Positions 35,698 to 44,341 are shown, numbered from the stretch's first letter. The stretch is DNA of 64,000 nucleotides from an uncultured Planctomycetota bacterium (GCA_902796885.1 CADBQY010000114.1:24689-88688); one strand, 5' to 3'. The notes: generated by a model from the letters alone, not told the origin. A program made the numbers and translations.

Positions 35698-36276
35698 ATG
35701 GAATTAAAAGATTTTCTTGAAAAAATGGATACCGGCGAAGAGATCGAGGCGGGATCGGAATACCACCTGTTTATGCACCGTCTCTCCCAAGAAGCGCTGC
35801 GCATCACGATGGAAATGAACAATGCCTATCATACGCCGGAAGAACTGGTCGAGCTGATGCGGAAGCTGACCGGTCAGCCGGATTTCCCTTCTTTCGCCCT
35901 CTTCCCGCCGTTTTATACGGACTGCGGGAAGAATATCCATTTCGGTCAAAACGTGTTCGTCAATTCCGGCTGCCGGTTCCAGGATCAGGGGGGTATTTGG
36001 ATCGGGGATAACGCGCTGATCGGGCACAATGCGGTGCTGGCGACGCTAAACCATCATCCCGACCCGAAAAAGCGGGGCAACCTGATCCCTTCCCGTATCG
36101 TGATCGGCAAAGACGTCTGGTTTGGGGCCAACGTGACGGTATTGCCCGGCGTGACCGTCGGAGACGGCGCGATCATCGCCGCGGGCGCGGTGGTAACAAA
36201 GGATGTCCCGCCCAATGCCGTCGCGGCCGGAGTTCCGGCGAAAATCATCAAAAGGATAGGAGAACGGGAAGAGTAA
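35698..36276 (+). CDS. Sugar O-acetyltransferase (maltose/galactoside acetyltransferase family)
   Basis: 192 residues from the ATG at 35698 (MELKDFLEK). It is a left-handed beta-helix (hexapeptide repeat) acetyl-CoA transferase of the LacA/Maa group: [40 protein letters not shown] (catalytic His near 117), then [20 protein letters not shown] and the C-terminal [11 protein letters not shown]. The N-terminal region is a shortened version of the Mac domain. It probably acetylates an intracellular sugar or thiogalactoside-like compound. The following lipoprotein gene starts 53 bases later. The pair has a composition between the island cassette and the core genome and may have been acquired from gut anaerobes. 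Confidence 0.9.
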   Translation: MELKDFLEKMDTGEEIEAGSEYHLFMHRLSQEALRITMEMNNAYHTPEELVELMRKLTGQPDFPSFALFPPFYTDCGKNIHFGQNVFVNSGCRFQDQGGIWIGDNALIGHNAVLATLNHHPDPKKRGNLIPSRIVIGKDVWFGANVTVLPGVTVGDGAIIAAGAVVTKDVPPNAVAAGVPAKIIKRIGEREE

Positions 36277-36329
36277 GGCGCTTGCGGTCGCCGGCGCGGG
36301 CGCAGCGGACGGAGAGAAAGAGGAGCTGT

Positions 36330-36923
36330 ATGCGGCGTATCGGTTCGGTAAAGCGTCGGAACGGGCGTGCGGCCGTCTGTATCCTCTTTCTGTTTCTGTT
36401 TGCCCTTGCCGCCTGCGCAAAAAAAGAAGCGCCGGCCCCCATGCCGGCATCCGAGACCGATTCAATCGGCGCCGTTAGAGATGATGCGGCGCTCCCCGCG
36501 GGTTCCGAAAGGGCGGAAACGGAACATGAAAGCCGGCGGAACCCGGCGACGAAGGATATTCCGATGAAAACCAAGCTGACACTCAAAATCGACGGGCGGC
36601 CAATGTCCGTTCTGTGGGAGGAAAACGAATCCGTCGCCGCTCTGCGCGATCTTGCGTCGAAAGAGCCGCTCAACATTCAGATGTCCATGTACGGAGGTTT
36701 CGAGCAGGTCGGTTCCATCGGCACAAGCCTGCCGAGAAACGACAAGCGGACGACAACCGCCGCGGGCGACATCGTCCTTTACTCCGGGAATCAGATCGTT
36801 GCGTTCTACGGTTCCAACACATGGTCCTATACGCGGCTCGGAAAGATATCGGACAGGACGGCCGACGAACTGACGGAAATCCTGGGAAGCGGAAACGTGA
36901 CGATAACCATAACGACGAAATAA
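36330..36923 (+). CDS. Lipoprotein with cyclophilin-like fold domain
   Basis: 197 residues from the ATG at 36330, preceded by AGAGGAG. The signal peptide ends in a clear lipobox, FALAACAKK, with Cys29 as the acylated residue. After a Pro/Ala/Glu linker, residues 80-197 match the cyclophilin-like domain family (PF18050-type): KLTLKIDGRPMSVLWEENES, IQMSMYGGFEQVGSIGTSLP and DIVLYSGNQIVAFYGSNTWS. Family members are small, mostly uncharacterised, and frequently adjacent to acetyltransferases, flavodoxins and aldo-keto reductases in gut bacteria. Prolyl isomerase activity has not been shown for them. Confidence 0.85.
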   Translation: MRRIGSVKRRNGRAAVCILFLFLFALAACAKKEAPAPMPASETDSIGAVRDDAALPAGSERAETEHESRRNPATKDIPMKTKLTLKIDGRPMSVLWEENESVAALRDLASKEPLNIQMSMYGGFEQVGSIGTSLPRNDKRTTTAAGDIVLYSGNQIVAFYGSNTWSYTRLGKISDRTADELTEILGSGNVTITITTK

Positions 36924-37106
36924 GCTCAAAATCACCGGTCAAGCGTTTTCCGCCGGCGTTTCTAAACCTCTTTGTTTCGGAACGGGCGGAAACGGTTTCT
37001 TTTCCCGCGGCGGCGACGGCGGATCGGAAAAATCTTTTACGACGCGTACTTTCAGGCTCTAAAATCGAATCCGTCTCGGTTTCCCCGAAACAACACCGCG
37101 AGCCCG

Positions 37107-37536
37107 TTATCGGAGCGTCCATTTCCCCTCTTTGCGCCTCCCGACCCGTTCGAGAAGACCTTGCTCGCGCATTTTCCCAAGCGCGTAACGGACGCCGCTT
37201 TTCGAAAGACCTGTCTTTTCCGCCATTTCGGTCAGAGTGATCGACGGATTTCCGCAGATCAAGCGGAGCAAACTCTCGGCTGATCCGTTTTTTGTGCCGG
37301 TCTTAGTGTTAGTGTCAGTCTTTATGCCGGTCTTAGTGTCAGTCTTGGCGGCGGTGCCGGATGCGGAAATGTCCGGGAAGACCTTTTCGTCGAAAGACGG
37401 ACGCCCGCCGGCGGCCGGTTTTCGGTAGAGGTTGACGCGAAACGTTTCCGGCATTTCGATAAACTCCGGTTCGGGGAGTCCGTACGCCTTGGCTTCCTGA
37501 CAGATCTTTCTCAGACCGTTCCCCCACGCGATTCCG
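37107..37536 (-). pseudogene. Decayed C-terminal end of an AlbA_2/HATPase_c_4-type transcriptional regulator
   Basis: The ATG-initiated frame 37454-37107 gives 115 residues, but the same frame continues upstream without a stop to near glgC. It reads GIAWGNGLRKICQEAKAYGL then PEPEFIEMPETFRVNLYRKP, the usual 'WGxGIxxIxxxCxxAGLPEPEFxE' end of AlbA_2-type regulators. A KTDTKTG-like repeat linker follows (coded at about 37300-37366), then a winged helix (SITLTEMAEKTGLSKSGVRY; REQGLLERVGRRKEGKW). The N-terminal AlbA and ATPase parts are absent, so this is a remnant. It could still be expressed as a small HTH protein. Confidence 0.65.
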
Positions 37537-37572
37537 CGACGGGAATGGCGCGGGGATCGGCCGGGACGCGTC

Positions 37573-38883
37573 CTATTTCCCTTCCCCGGTCAGGTTGGTG
37601 CCGTCGGGGACGGAGGCGTTCTTTTCGACGCAGATCACGCCGTCGCGGATCTGGCCGTAGAAACTTTCGCGCGTTTCGACAATCCCGTTCGGATTGGCAA
37701 TCGTGACGTTCCGGCCGATGGCGCAGTTCTTGTCGACGATCGCCCCGTCGATCACCGTGTTGTCGCCGATTCCGATCGGCACTTTCCCCTCGGCGGCGAC
37801 CTGATCCAGTTCTTTGCGCGTCTGGTAGAAATCCTGCCCCATCAGGATCGTGTTGCGGATCACGCAGTTTTTGCCGATCTGCGAACGGAGTCCCACGATC
37901 GAGTTTTCGATCACCGTCCCTTCCCCGATCGTGCAGCCGTCAGCGATCAGGCTCGAGACGATCTTCGCGCCGCCGATCCGCGAGGCGGGAAGGAAGTTCG
38001 GGCGGGTGTAGGTCGGCGACGAAGCGGTCGAAAGCGCGAACGGCGGATTGTCGGAGGCCATCGCCAGGTTCGCTTCGAAGAAGGCGCCGATCGTACCGAT
38101 GTCTTCCCAGTAGCCGTCGAACGGATGCACCTGAACGCGTTTGGTTCGGATGGCCGCGGGAAAAACCTCTTTCCCGAAATCCTTGTAGTCGGTCTTTTCG
38201 AGCGCGTCGATCAGGGTCTGCTTGTTGAACAGATAGATCCCCATACTCGCCAGGTATTCGCGGCCGCCCGCTTCGATCCCGAGCGACTCGATCGATTCCC
38301 GCGAAATCCGAACGTGGTCGAGTTCCTGCTCGGTCTTCGGTTTTTCGAGAAACCCGACCACTTTACCCCGCGAATCAGGTTTGTCGGAAAGACGCATGAT
38401 CCCGAATCCGGACGCTTTGTCGCGCGTTACGGGCACCGCGGCGATCGTCACGTCGGCCTTGGCGTTGACGTGCGTCTCGATCATTTTGGCGAAATCCATC
38501 CGGTAAAGCTGGTCCCCCGAAAGGATCAGAACGTAGTCGATGTCGCGCTGGCTGATGTAGTTGATGTTCTGGCGGACGGCGTCGGCGGTTCCCTGATACC
38601 AGGCTCCGCTCTGGTTCGTCTGCTGCGCGGCCAGGATCTCGACGAAGCCGCGGCTGTAATCGTCGAAATTGTAACACCGGATATGATGATGGAGACTGAC
38701 CGAGTTGAACTGCGTGGCGACGTAGATCCGGTTCAGACCGCTGTTGATGCAGTTCGACAGGGGAATGTCGATCAGGCGGTATTTCCCCCCGATCGGAACC
38801 GCGGGTTTCGCACGGTATTTCGTCAGCGGATAAAGACGGGTCCCCTGCCCGCCTCCCAAAATCAGAACGACAACATTATTCAT
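37573..38883 (-). CDS. glgC: Glucose-1-phosphate adenylyltransferase (ADP-glucose pyrophosphorylase)
   Basis: 436 residues from the ATG at 38883 (MNNVVVLILGGG). It makes ADP-glucose for glycogen synthesis. The nucleotide-binding start is LILGGGQGTRLYPLT, followed by KPAVPIGGKYRLIDIPLSNC, AWYQGTADAVRQN and the ADP-glucose site LSGDQLYRMDF. The C-terminal left-handed beta-helix (about 300-436) is complete. An in-frame extension up to 39195 exists, but the promoter at 38975-39003 lies inside it and its residues are unlike the family, so 38883 is preferred even though the ribosome site is weak. No other glg genes are nearby. Confidence 0.95.
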   Translation of the reverse strand: MNNVVVLILGGGQGTRLYPLTKYRAKPAVPIGGKYRLIDIPLSNCINSGLNRIYVATQFNSVSLHHHIRCYNFDDYSRGFVEILAAQQTNQSGAWYQGTADAVRQNINYISQRDIDYVLILSGDQLYRMDFAKMIETHVNAKADVTIAAVPVTRDKASGFGIMRLSDKPDSRGKVVGFLEKPKTEQELDHVRISRESIESLGIEAGGREYLASMGIYLFNKQTLIDALEKTDYKDFGKEVFPAAIRTKRVQVHPFDGYWEDIGTIGAFFEANLAMASDNPPFALSTASSPTYTRPNFLPASRIGGAKIVSSLIADGCTIGEGTVIENSIVGLRSQIGKNCVIRNTILMGQDFYQTRKELDQVAAEGKVPIGIGDNTVIDGAIVDKNCAIGRNVTIANPNGIVETRESFYGQIRDGVICVEKNASVPDGTNLTGEGK

Positions 38884-39295
38884 CGCTGAACTTTCTTTTT
38901 GAAATTTGGCGGCTTTGAAGAAGAAAGGACGTTCGCCGGGATTTCGCCGCGGGACCGACCCTTTCGCCCCCTTAATTATAAACCGCGGCGCGGTTCCTTT
39001 CAAGTTTGATTGCGGCGGGTTCGGCGGGCGGAAGATAAAAAAATCCCGATCTCGGAAAACTTCGCGCTGAAAAAGGGATCCGAAACAATGTATCGATTTC
39101 GGTTTGAGTTCCCAATCGGGTGACGGCCGCTTGGGCAATAAATTCGGAACCTTTTTCTGAAGCTCTTCGAGATCGGGAGCGATGATCCTGATCATTTTGC
39201 CTGACAGGCAAACGAGGTGTTCGTCCTTGAATTCCTTTCTGTTAGGGGTTGTTCTATCCTATCGATGAAACACAAATAAATTTCGAGCGCGCCGA
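38884..39295. other. Intergenic region between glgC and mraZ
   Basis: It contains the glgC promoter (38975-39003) and a 17-base palindrome, TTTGCCTGACAGGCAAA, at 39196-39212. No terminator after mraZ is clear, so mraZ transcripts may run into glgC. The frame reading MIRIIAPDLEELQKK from 39195 has no support. Confidence 0.6.
38975..39003 (-). promoter_or_regulatory. Promoter of glgC
   Basis: On the minus strand TTGAAA (39003-38998), 17-base spacer, TATAAT (38980-38975); leader about 90 bases. Confidence 0.7.
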
Positions 39296-39787
39296 TCACC
39301 CCACCTTCGAAAGGGCGGTTAAGATCTTGCGGAATTTCGGCATCCGCTTCTCGACGTAGCGGACCCACTTTTCGGGATGCCAGATTTCGATACTGACCGC
39401 CGCGCCGACCACCATCACTTCCTGACCCGGTTCGACCCGCAAGAATTCGCGAAACCCTTCCGGAATCAGAAGCCGCCCTTTTCCGGCGAGCTGGACCGGG
39501 CGGTATCCGGTCGAAAGGAGCCGGCCCAGGAGCTGGAGCTGGGGAAGGCGGTCGGTGTAGTCCCCCGCCTGCTGGTGGAGGCTGACCAGTTCGACCCGCT
39601 TGCTGAACTCTTTTTCCCACGACTCCTGCGGCCAGAGGCTGATGCAGCCGGGCCGCTCTTTCACCAAAACGCAGTCACCCCCTTCGCCGACCGGGAAAAG
39701 CTCGACGAGCTTTTCGGGAAGCGAAAGGCGGTATCGTTCGTCCAGCTTGCGACTGAACTCGCCTTGGATGAATTGGTTCTCGGACAT
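39296..39787 (-). CDS. mraZ: MraZ, transcriptional regulator of the division/cell-wall cluster
   Basis: 163 residues from the ATG at 39787 (MSENQFIQGEFSRKLDERYR); GTG at 39829 or ATG at 39823/39820 would add up to 14 residues, and no start has a convincing ribosome site. MraZ has two AbrB-like swapped-hairpin half-domains, here LDERYRLSLPEKLVE (N) and LAGKGRLLIPEGFREFL (C). In other bacteria MraZ represses its own dcw operon through TGGGN repeats. Here it stands alone, 36 kb from rsmH, with a minus-strand promoter at 39883-39910. Two TGTGGGAA copies (39871-39864 and 39830-39823) lie between promoter and coding region and could be its operator. Confidence 0.88.
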   Translation of the reverse strand: MSENQFIQGEFSRKLDERYRLSLPEKLVELFPVGEGGDCVLVKERPGCISLWPQESWEKEFSKRVELVSLHQQAGDYTDRLPQLQLLGRLLSTGYRPVQLAGKGRLLIPEGFREFLRVEPGQEVMVVGAAVSIEIWHPEKWVRYVEKRMPKFRKILTALSKVG

Positions 39788-39882
39788 CGCGCGAAAACGT
39801 CGGTTCAGGTCATTGGGCATCATTCCCACAAAAAAGCGGGAATTCTGGTTGTTTTGGGCTCATTTCCCACAACCTGACGTCT

Positions 39883-39910
39883 AATTTACCAGATAATTAC
39901 GCGATTGCAA
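39883..39910 (-). promoter_or_regulatory. Promoter of mraZ
   Basis: On the minus strand TTGCAA (39910-39905), 16-base spacer, TAAATT (39888-39883). An unbroken A/T tract at 39934-39954 lies about 24 bases upstream and may act as an UP element. Confidence 0.5.
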
Positions 39911-40017
39911 GCGATTTCTTTAGTGAAAAAGGGAATTTTTTAAAAAATTTTTTAGGGAGCGGTTCGGAGGCGCCTCCGCCGATCTTGGGAAATTCTTCTT
40001 TTTTGGATTCCCCCCCC

Positions 40018-40045
40018 TTGCGCTCCTGTCCCGATCCTTTATAAT
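40018..40045 (+). promoter_or_regulatory. Promoter of tRNA-Asp
   Basis: TTGCGC (40018-40023), 16-base spacer, TATAAT (40040-40045), about 42 bases before the tRNA. A run of 8 C directly precedes the -35. Confidence 0.6.
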
Positions 40046-40086
40046 CGGGGCGTTGTGGGGGTTTTCCCCCGCGGCAAAAATGGTTT

Positions 40087-40160
<74 letters not shown>

Positions 40161-40168
40161 CTTAAATA

Positions 40169-40196
40169 GGGGTCGGTTCTTCCGACTCCTTTTTTT
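40169..40196 (+). terminator. Terminator of tRNA-Asp
   Basis: GGGGTCGG (40169-40176) pairs with CCGACTCC (40182-40189, one G-T pair), followed by seven T. Confidence 0.85.
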
Positions 40197-40275
40197 ATCC
40201 CCCCATTTTTTGCCTGTCTCCGTTAGAAAACTCGTTTGCCGGCTTTTTTTTCGGGGGCGCGCTCTGGAAATCGAA

Positions 40276-41148
40276 ATGTCCGAATCCGGGAAAAACGCTC
40301 TTTTGGGATACAGCGGGGGTGAACGAACCCGTAAGATCAAGCTCGGCGAACTGACCGTCGAGGGCTTCTCCCGCGCGCCGATCAAATCGTTCTGGCGGAT
40401 CCCGGAACTGAAACTCGGGTTCGATCTCGGCTGGCAGCCCTGGGATCATATGGGCACGCCGCGCTGGTTCATCTCCCATACGCACATGGATCACATCCTG
40501 GCGCTTCCGGCGTACGCCGCGCGGCGGCAGATGATGGACATGACCCCGCCGACGGTCTTCCTCCCCGCGCAGAAGGTCGGCGATGCCCAGGCGCTTCTGA
40601 ACGCGTTTACCCGGCTCGACAACGGTCGCTTGCCGTGCCGTTTCGTCGGCGTGAAGCCGGGAGACGAAATCGAGCTCTCGCGCGAACTGGTCGTGACCGT
40701 CTTTAAAACGTACCATTCGGTCCCTTCGGTCGGTTATCTCGTCTGGGAACGGCGCAAAAAACTGAAAGAGGAATATCTTTCCCTTTCCGGCCCCCAAATC
40801 CGAGACCTGAAAGAGTCGGGGGTCGAGATCACCTACGAAATCCGGCTTCCGCGCGTCGCCTATTTGGGAGACACCACCGCGCGCGCGCTCGACGAGACGC
40901 CCGACGTGTACCGCGCCGACGTTTTGATCACCGAAATGACGTTCGTCTCGCCCGACGTGACCGCCGACATGCTCAAAAGCGCCGGACATTCCCACCTCGA
41001 CGATTTCGTCCGGCGGCGGGAACGTTTCGAAAACAAGCTGATCGTCGCCGGGCACTTCTCGGCGCGCTATACAAACCAGGAAATCAACGCCTGCGTCCGC
41101 GCGGCGCTTCCCGACATGCTCGGCGGGCGGCTGACCCTCTGGCTCTGA
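40276..41148 (+). CDS. Metallo-beta-lactamase-fold hydrolase, RNase Z-like
   Basis: 290 residues from the ATG at 40276; longer frames begin inside tRNA-Asp and were rejected. The metal motif HTHMDH (about 69-74) corresponds to HxHxDH of RNase Z/ElaC-type hydrolases. Further metal ligands are likely in VAYLGDTTARAL (Asp), GHSHLDDF and IVAGHFSARY (His). RNase Z removes 3' trailers of tRNAs; here CCA is not encoded in either tRNA of the window, so such an activity is needed in the cell, but the family also contains other esterases. It lies directly downstream of tRNA-Asp, separated by a terminator. Confidence 0.8.
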   Translation: MSESGKNALLGYSGGERTRKIKLGELTVEGFSRAPIKSFWRIPELKLGFDLGWQPWDHMGTPRWFISHTHMDHILALPAYAARRQMMDMTPPTVFLPAQKVGDAQALLNAFTRLDNGRLPCRFVGVKPGDEIELSRELVVTVFKTYHSVPSVGYLVWERRKKLKEEYLSLSGPQIRDLKESGVEITYEIRLPRVAYLGDTTARALDETPDVYRADVLITEMTFVSPDVTADMLKSAGHSHLDDFVRRRERFENKLIVAGHFSARYTNQEINACVRAALPDMLGGRLTLWL

Positions 41149-41155
41149 CCTTCGC

Positions 41156-41190
41156 GGCGCGCCCCCTTTTCGGAAAAGGGGCGCGGCGCC
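41156..41190 (+). terminator. Strong hairpin after the RNase Z-like gene
   Basis: CCCCTTTT (41163-41170) pairs with AAAAGGGG (41174-41181) around CGG, with GC-rich flanks. No T-run follows, so it may be a structural 3' end rather than a classic terminator. Confidence 0.45.
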
Positions 41191-41205
41191 GGGCGGGTCT
41201 CTACC

Positions 41206-41233
41206 TTGTCACGCACGGCTTCTTTGGTAAGAT
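41206..41233 (+). promoter_or_regulatory. Promoter of ffh
   Basis: TTGTCA (41206-41211), 16-base spacer, TAAGAT (41228-41233). A second -10-like TATAAT lies at 41254-41259 without a matching -35. Confidence 0.5.
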
Positions 41234-41318
41234 ATTACCAGTGCGCCCAATAATATAATGGCGATATTCCGGGGGCGTCCGTCCGTTATCCACTCCGCCG
41301 CACAGGTTTGATCGATCG

Positions 41319-42782
41319 ATGTTTGAATCTCTCCAAGAAAGCCTCGGTTCCGCGTTCCGAACGATGCTCGGCCGCGGCCGGATTACCGAATCGAATATAC
41401 GCGAGGGGATGGACCTCGTCCGAAAATCCCTCCTCGAAGCCGACGTCAGCGTCTCGGTCGTCCGGGAATTCGTCTCCAACGTCACCGAAAAATCGCTCGG
41501 CGAAGAGGTTCTGAAGGTTCTCAATCCGACCGAACAGATCGTCAAGATCGTCAACGACGAGCTGGTCGCTCTGATGGGGCCGGTCAACCCCGAAATTCCC
41601 TTCAAGAAGCCGATCACCGTCCTGATGCTCTGCGGTCTTCAGGGGTCGGGAAAAACGACCACGTGCGGCAAACTCGGCCATCGGTTCCAAAAAGAGGGGT
41701 TAAAGCCGATGTTCGTGGCGGCGGACCTTCAGCGCCCCGCCGCGATCGACCAGCTGGAAGTCCTGGGCGAGTCGCTCGGGATCCCGGTCTATACCGACCG
41801 CGTCTCGAAAGACCCGGTCGACGTCTGTCGAACGGCGGTTAAAAAGGCCCTTGACGAGGGTATCGACGTCGTCCTCCTCGATACCGCCGGGCGCCTTCAC
41901 ATCGACGAAGAGCTGATGCGGCAGCTTCAAGAGATCGAACGGCGGATCAATCCCGACCAGGTCTATTTCGTGGTCGACTCGATGACCGGGCAGGACGCGG
42001 TCAACAGCGCCCGCGCGTTCAACGACGCGTTGGAACTGGACGGTGTCATTCTGACGAAACTCGACGGCGACTCGCGCGGCGGCGCGGCTCTTTCGGTCAA
42101 GTCGGTCACCGGCGTGCCGATCAAGTTCGTCGGTACCGGCGAGACGCTCGACGACCTCGACGAGTTCCACCCCGACCGAATGGCAAGCCGGATCCTGGGA
42201 ATGGGCGACCTGGCGACCCTCGTCGAATCGGCGCAGTCGAAAATCGACGAACAGGAGCTCCTCGAACAGCAGAAACGGCTCGAACAGGGTCTCTTTACGC
42301 TCGACGATTTCCGGAAACAGATGTCGCAAATCACGCGGCTCGGGTCGTTCGGCAAGATATTGAGCTTCCTCCCCGGCATGGGACAGCTGAGTAAAATCAT
42401 GGGGTCGATGGACGTCGATCCGGATCAGCAGATCCGTAAAATCGGCGGAATCATCGACTCGATGACTCCGGCCGAACGGAAGAACCCGCGGATCATCGAC
42501 CAGAAGCGGCGTCAGCGTATCGCAAACGGCGCAGGAGTCGCCCCGCATCAGATCACCGAGCTGCTGAAAATGTTCTATCCGATGGCCGACATGATGAAGC
42601 AGATGGGGCGGCTCGGACCGGGAGACCGGATGCGCGCGGTTCAGATGATGAGCCAGCAGCTCCAGCAGGGCTCGTTCGGCCAGACGCAGAAAAAAGGGAC
42701 CGGCAAACGTCTGACCCCGAAGGAGCGGATGGAACAGCGAAAACGGCTCGAAAAGGAACGAAAAAAGAAGAAACGCCGATAA
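41319..42782 (+). CDS. ffh: Signal recognition particle protein Ffh (SRP54)
   Basis: A 487-residue SRP GTPase that binds 4.5S RNA and nascent signal sequences and docks to FtsY. The N domain is residues 1-90. The G domain has G1 [15 protein letters not shown] (about 106-120), [41 protein letters not shown] and FVGTGE. The methionine-rich M domain begins near 330 ([37 protein letters not shown]). The C-terminal tail is Lys/Arg-rich. It heads the conserved ffh-rpsP-trmD-rplS neighbourhood; rpsP has its own promoter. Confidence 0.97.
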   Translation: MFESLQESLGSAFRTMLGRGRITESNIREGMDLVRKSLLEADVSVSVVREFVSNVTEKSLGEEVLKVLNPTEQIVKIVNDELVALMGPVNPEIPFKKPITVLMLCGLQGSGKTTTCGKLGHRFQKEGLKPMFVAADLQRPAAIDQLEVLGESLGIPVYTDRVSKDPVDVCRTAVKKALDEGIDVVLLDTAGRLHIDEELMRQLQEIERRINPDQVYFVVDSMTGQDAVNSARAFNDALELDGVILTKLDGDSRGGAALSVKSVTGVPIKFVGTGETLDDLDEFHPDRMASRILGMGDLATLVESAQSKIDEQELLEQQKRLEQGLFTLDDFRKQMSQITRLGSFGKILSFLPGMGQLSKIMGSMDVDPDQQIRKIGGIIDSMTPAERKNPRIIDQKRRQRIANGAGVAPHQITELLKMFYPMADMMKQMGRLGPGDRMRAVQMMSQQLQQGSFGQTQKKGTGKRLTPKERMEQRKRLEKERKKKKRR

Positions 42783-42802
42783 TTCGCGCGGCGCGTCCCC
42801 CC

Positions 42803-42830
42803 TTGCGCCGTTTAGCCTCTATGATAATAT
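42803..42830 (+). promoter_or_regulatory. Promoter of rpsP
   Basis: TTGCGC (42803-42808), 16-base spacer, TAATAT (42825-42830); leader of about 70 bases. Confidence 0.45.
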
Positions 42831-42907
42831 AAGGTGATTATTTTGTAAAAACACCGCATTTTATTTAACCGTATTCGGCTTTCGGGCCGCAATCTGAGGA
42901 GAAAACC

Positions 42908-43348
42908 TTGGCAGTCAGAATTCGTTTGAAGATGATGGGACGCAAACACCGTCCGTTTTTCCGTCTTTGTGCAGTAGACGCGCGCAAACCGCGCGACGGT
43001 CGCGTTCTTGAAGAACTCGGTATCTACGACCCGATGGTCCCCGACACCGACGCCCGCGCTATCCTGAAGGGCGACCGGATCGACTATTGGCTCGGCGTCG
43101 GGGCGATCCCGTCCCCCAAAGCGTCGATCCTCATCAAGAAATACGGCACCAACGGCACCAACCTTGAAGCCCAAGAGGCCGCGCTGGCCAAGCTCAAGAA
43201 CAAGCCGCGTTACGTCGCCTCCGCCGAAAAGGCCGTCATTTCCATGACCGCGCCCGCTCCGGAAGAAGCCGCTCCCGCCGCCGAGGCCGCCCCGGCCGAA
43301 GCTCCCGCGGCCGAAGGCGAAGCTCCCGCCGAAGCCACCGCCGAATAA
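42908..43348 (+). CDS. rpsP: 30S ribosomal protein bS16 with acidic C-terminal extension
   Basis: 146 residues from a TTG start, preceded by TGAGGAG. The bS16 core (residues 1-85) is typical: AVRIRLKMMGRKHRPFFRLC, DGRVLEELGIYDPM and RIDYWLGVGAIPS. The protein then adds about 60 residues, the last 40 being almost only Ala, Glu and Pro, whereas bS16 is usually 80-95 residues. The tail is probably disordered on the ribosome surface. The next gene, trmD, follows after 100 bases containing a terminator-like hairpin. Confidence 0.96.
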   Translation: MAVRIRLKMMGRKHRPFFRLCAVDARKPRDGRVLEELGIYDPMVPDTDARAILKGDRIDYWLGVGAIPSPKASILIKKYGTNGTNLEAQEAALAKLKNKPRYVASAEKAVISMTAPAPEEAAPAAEAAPAEAPAAEGEAPAEATAE

Positions 43349-43380
43349 TCGCGGCGCGACGCACACGTTATGTATTACTA

Positions 43381-43407
43381 CCGCGGGCGACCAAGCCCGC
43401 GGTTTTT
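43381..43407 (+). terminator. Terminator or attenuator between rpsP and trmD
   Basis: CCGCGGGC (43381-43388), 6-base loop, GCCCGCGG (43395-43402), then five T: a perfect 8-bp stem. It would reduce read-through from the ribosomal-protein gene into the tRNA methylase gene. Confidence 0.8.
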
Positions 43408-43448
43408 GACCCGGGGGATCTCCGGGTCGTCCGAAGGCGGGGCCGTCT

Positions 43449-44195
43449 ATGCGTTTTGATGTCTTGACCCTCTTTCCGGGAATCTTTACGAGTTTTCTCG
43501 AAGAGAGTCTTCTGAAAAGCGCCATCGACGGCGGTCTCGTTCAGGTCAGCCTTCATAACATCCGCGACTGGGCCGACGACCGGCACGGCACGGTTGACGA
43601 CACTCCCTACGGCGGCGGCGCCGGAATGGTGATGAAAGTCGACAAGGTCGTTCCCTGCGTGGAAGACGTTCAGGCGGCCGCTCCGACTGCCGGCCGGCTC
43701 CTTTTAATGTCGCCGCAGGGGCGCAGACTCGATCAGCCCCTGGTCGAAGAACTCGCGCGGGAAGAACGTCTTCTTCTGCTGTGCGGCCGATATGAAGGCT
43801 TCGACGAGCGCGTCGTCGAAATTCTCCGACCGCAGGAGGTTTCGCTCGGCGACTTCATCCTCAACGGAGGCGAAGTCGCCGCCATGGCGGTCATCGAGTC
43901 GGTGATCCGGCTGATCCCCGGCGTCCTGGGCGACGCCGATTCGGCGCGGTACGATTCCTTCTCTTCCGGAAACCGCATTCTGGAAGAGCCGCAATACACA
44001 CGCCCGCGCGAGTATCGCGGGCACGAGGTTCCCGAAATTCTCCTTTCGGGAGACCACGGCCGGGTCGATCAATGGCGCGCCCAGCAGCGCGTTCTCCGCA
44101 CACGGGAGCGTCGGCCCGACCTCCTTGAAAAATCCCAGGAAAACACCGCCGCGCCGGCCGAAAAACGCTCGGGCGCGGGTGAAAATAACAAATAA
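43449..44195 (+). CDS. trmD: tRNA (guanine37-N1)-methyltransferase
   Basis: A 248-residue SPOUT methyltransferase making m1G37, which prevents frameshifting. Family motifs are MRFDVLTLFPGIF at the N-terminus, DDTPYGGGAGMVMK, LCGRYEGFDERV (knot, SAM site), SLGDFILNGGEVAAM and YTRPREYRGHEVPEILLSGD. Length is normal. In most bacteria rimM lies between rpsP and trmD; it is absent here. rplS follows after 146 bases. Confidence 0.97.
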   Translation: MRFDVLTLFPGIFTSFLEESLLKSAIDGGLVQVSLHNIRDWADDRHGTVDDTPYGGGAGMVMKVDKVVPCVEDVQAAAPTAGRLLLMSPQGRRLDQPLVEELAREERLLLLCGRYEGFDERVVEILRPQEVSLGDFILNGGEVAAMAVIESVIRLIPGVLGDADSARYDSFSSGNRILEEPQYTRPREYRGHEVPEILLSGDHGRVDQWRAQQRVLRTRERRPDLLEKSQENTAAPAEKRSGAGENNK

Positions 44196-44341
44196 GTCTT
44201 CGGGTTGTTTAAGGTTTCCGCCTTGGACTTCTTTTTAGCCCGGAACGGCATTGCCGGGAGTTCTTAACGAAGGCTTTCCAGGGAAAGGCACCTCGAAAGG
44301 CGCCTTTCTGTCACTTTCTACGAAAGGTTTAAGGTTTAACA

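Noticed and set aside
35388..35822. Minus-strand frame of 144 codons in the island gap
   Set aside because: It overlaps the acetyltransferase start and its residues look like translated non-coding sequence; no ribosome site.
38884..39195. N-terminal extension of glgC (MIRIIAPDLEELQKK...)
   Set aside because: A good glgC promoter lies inside it, its sequence is unlike the family, and the conserved protein starts at 38883.
40010..40017. C8 run before the tRNA-Asp promoter as phase-variable tract
   Set aside because: It lies outside the -35/-10 spacer, and a tRNA gene is an unlikely target.
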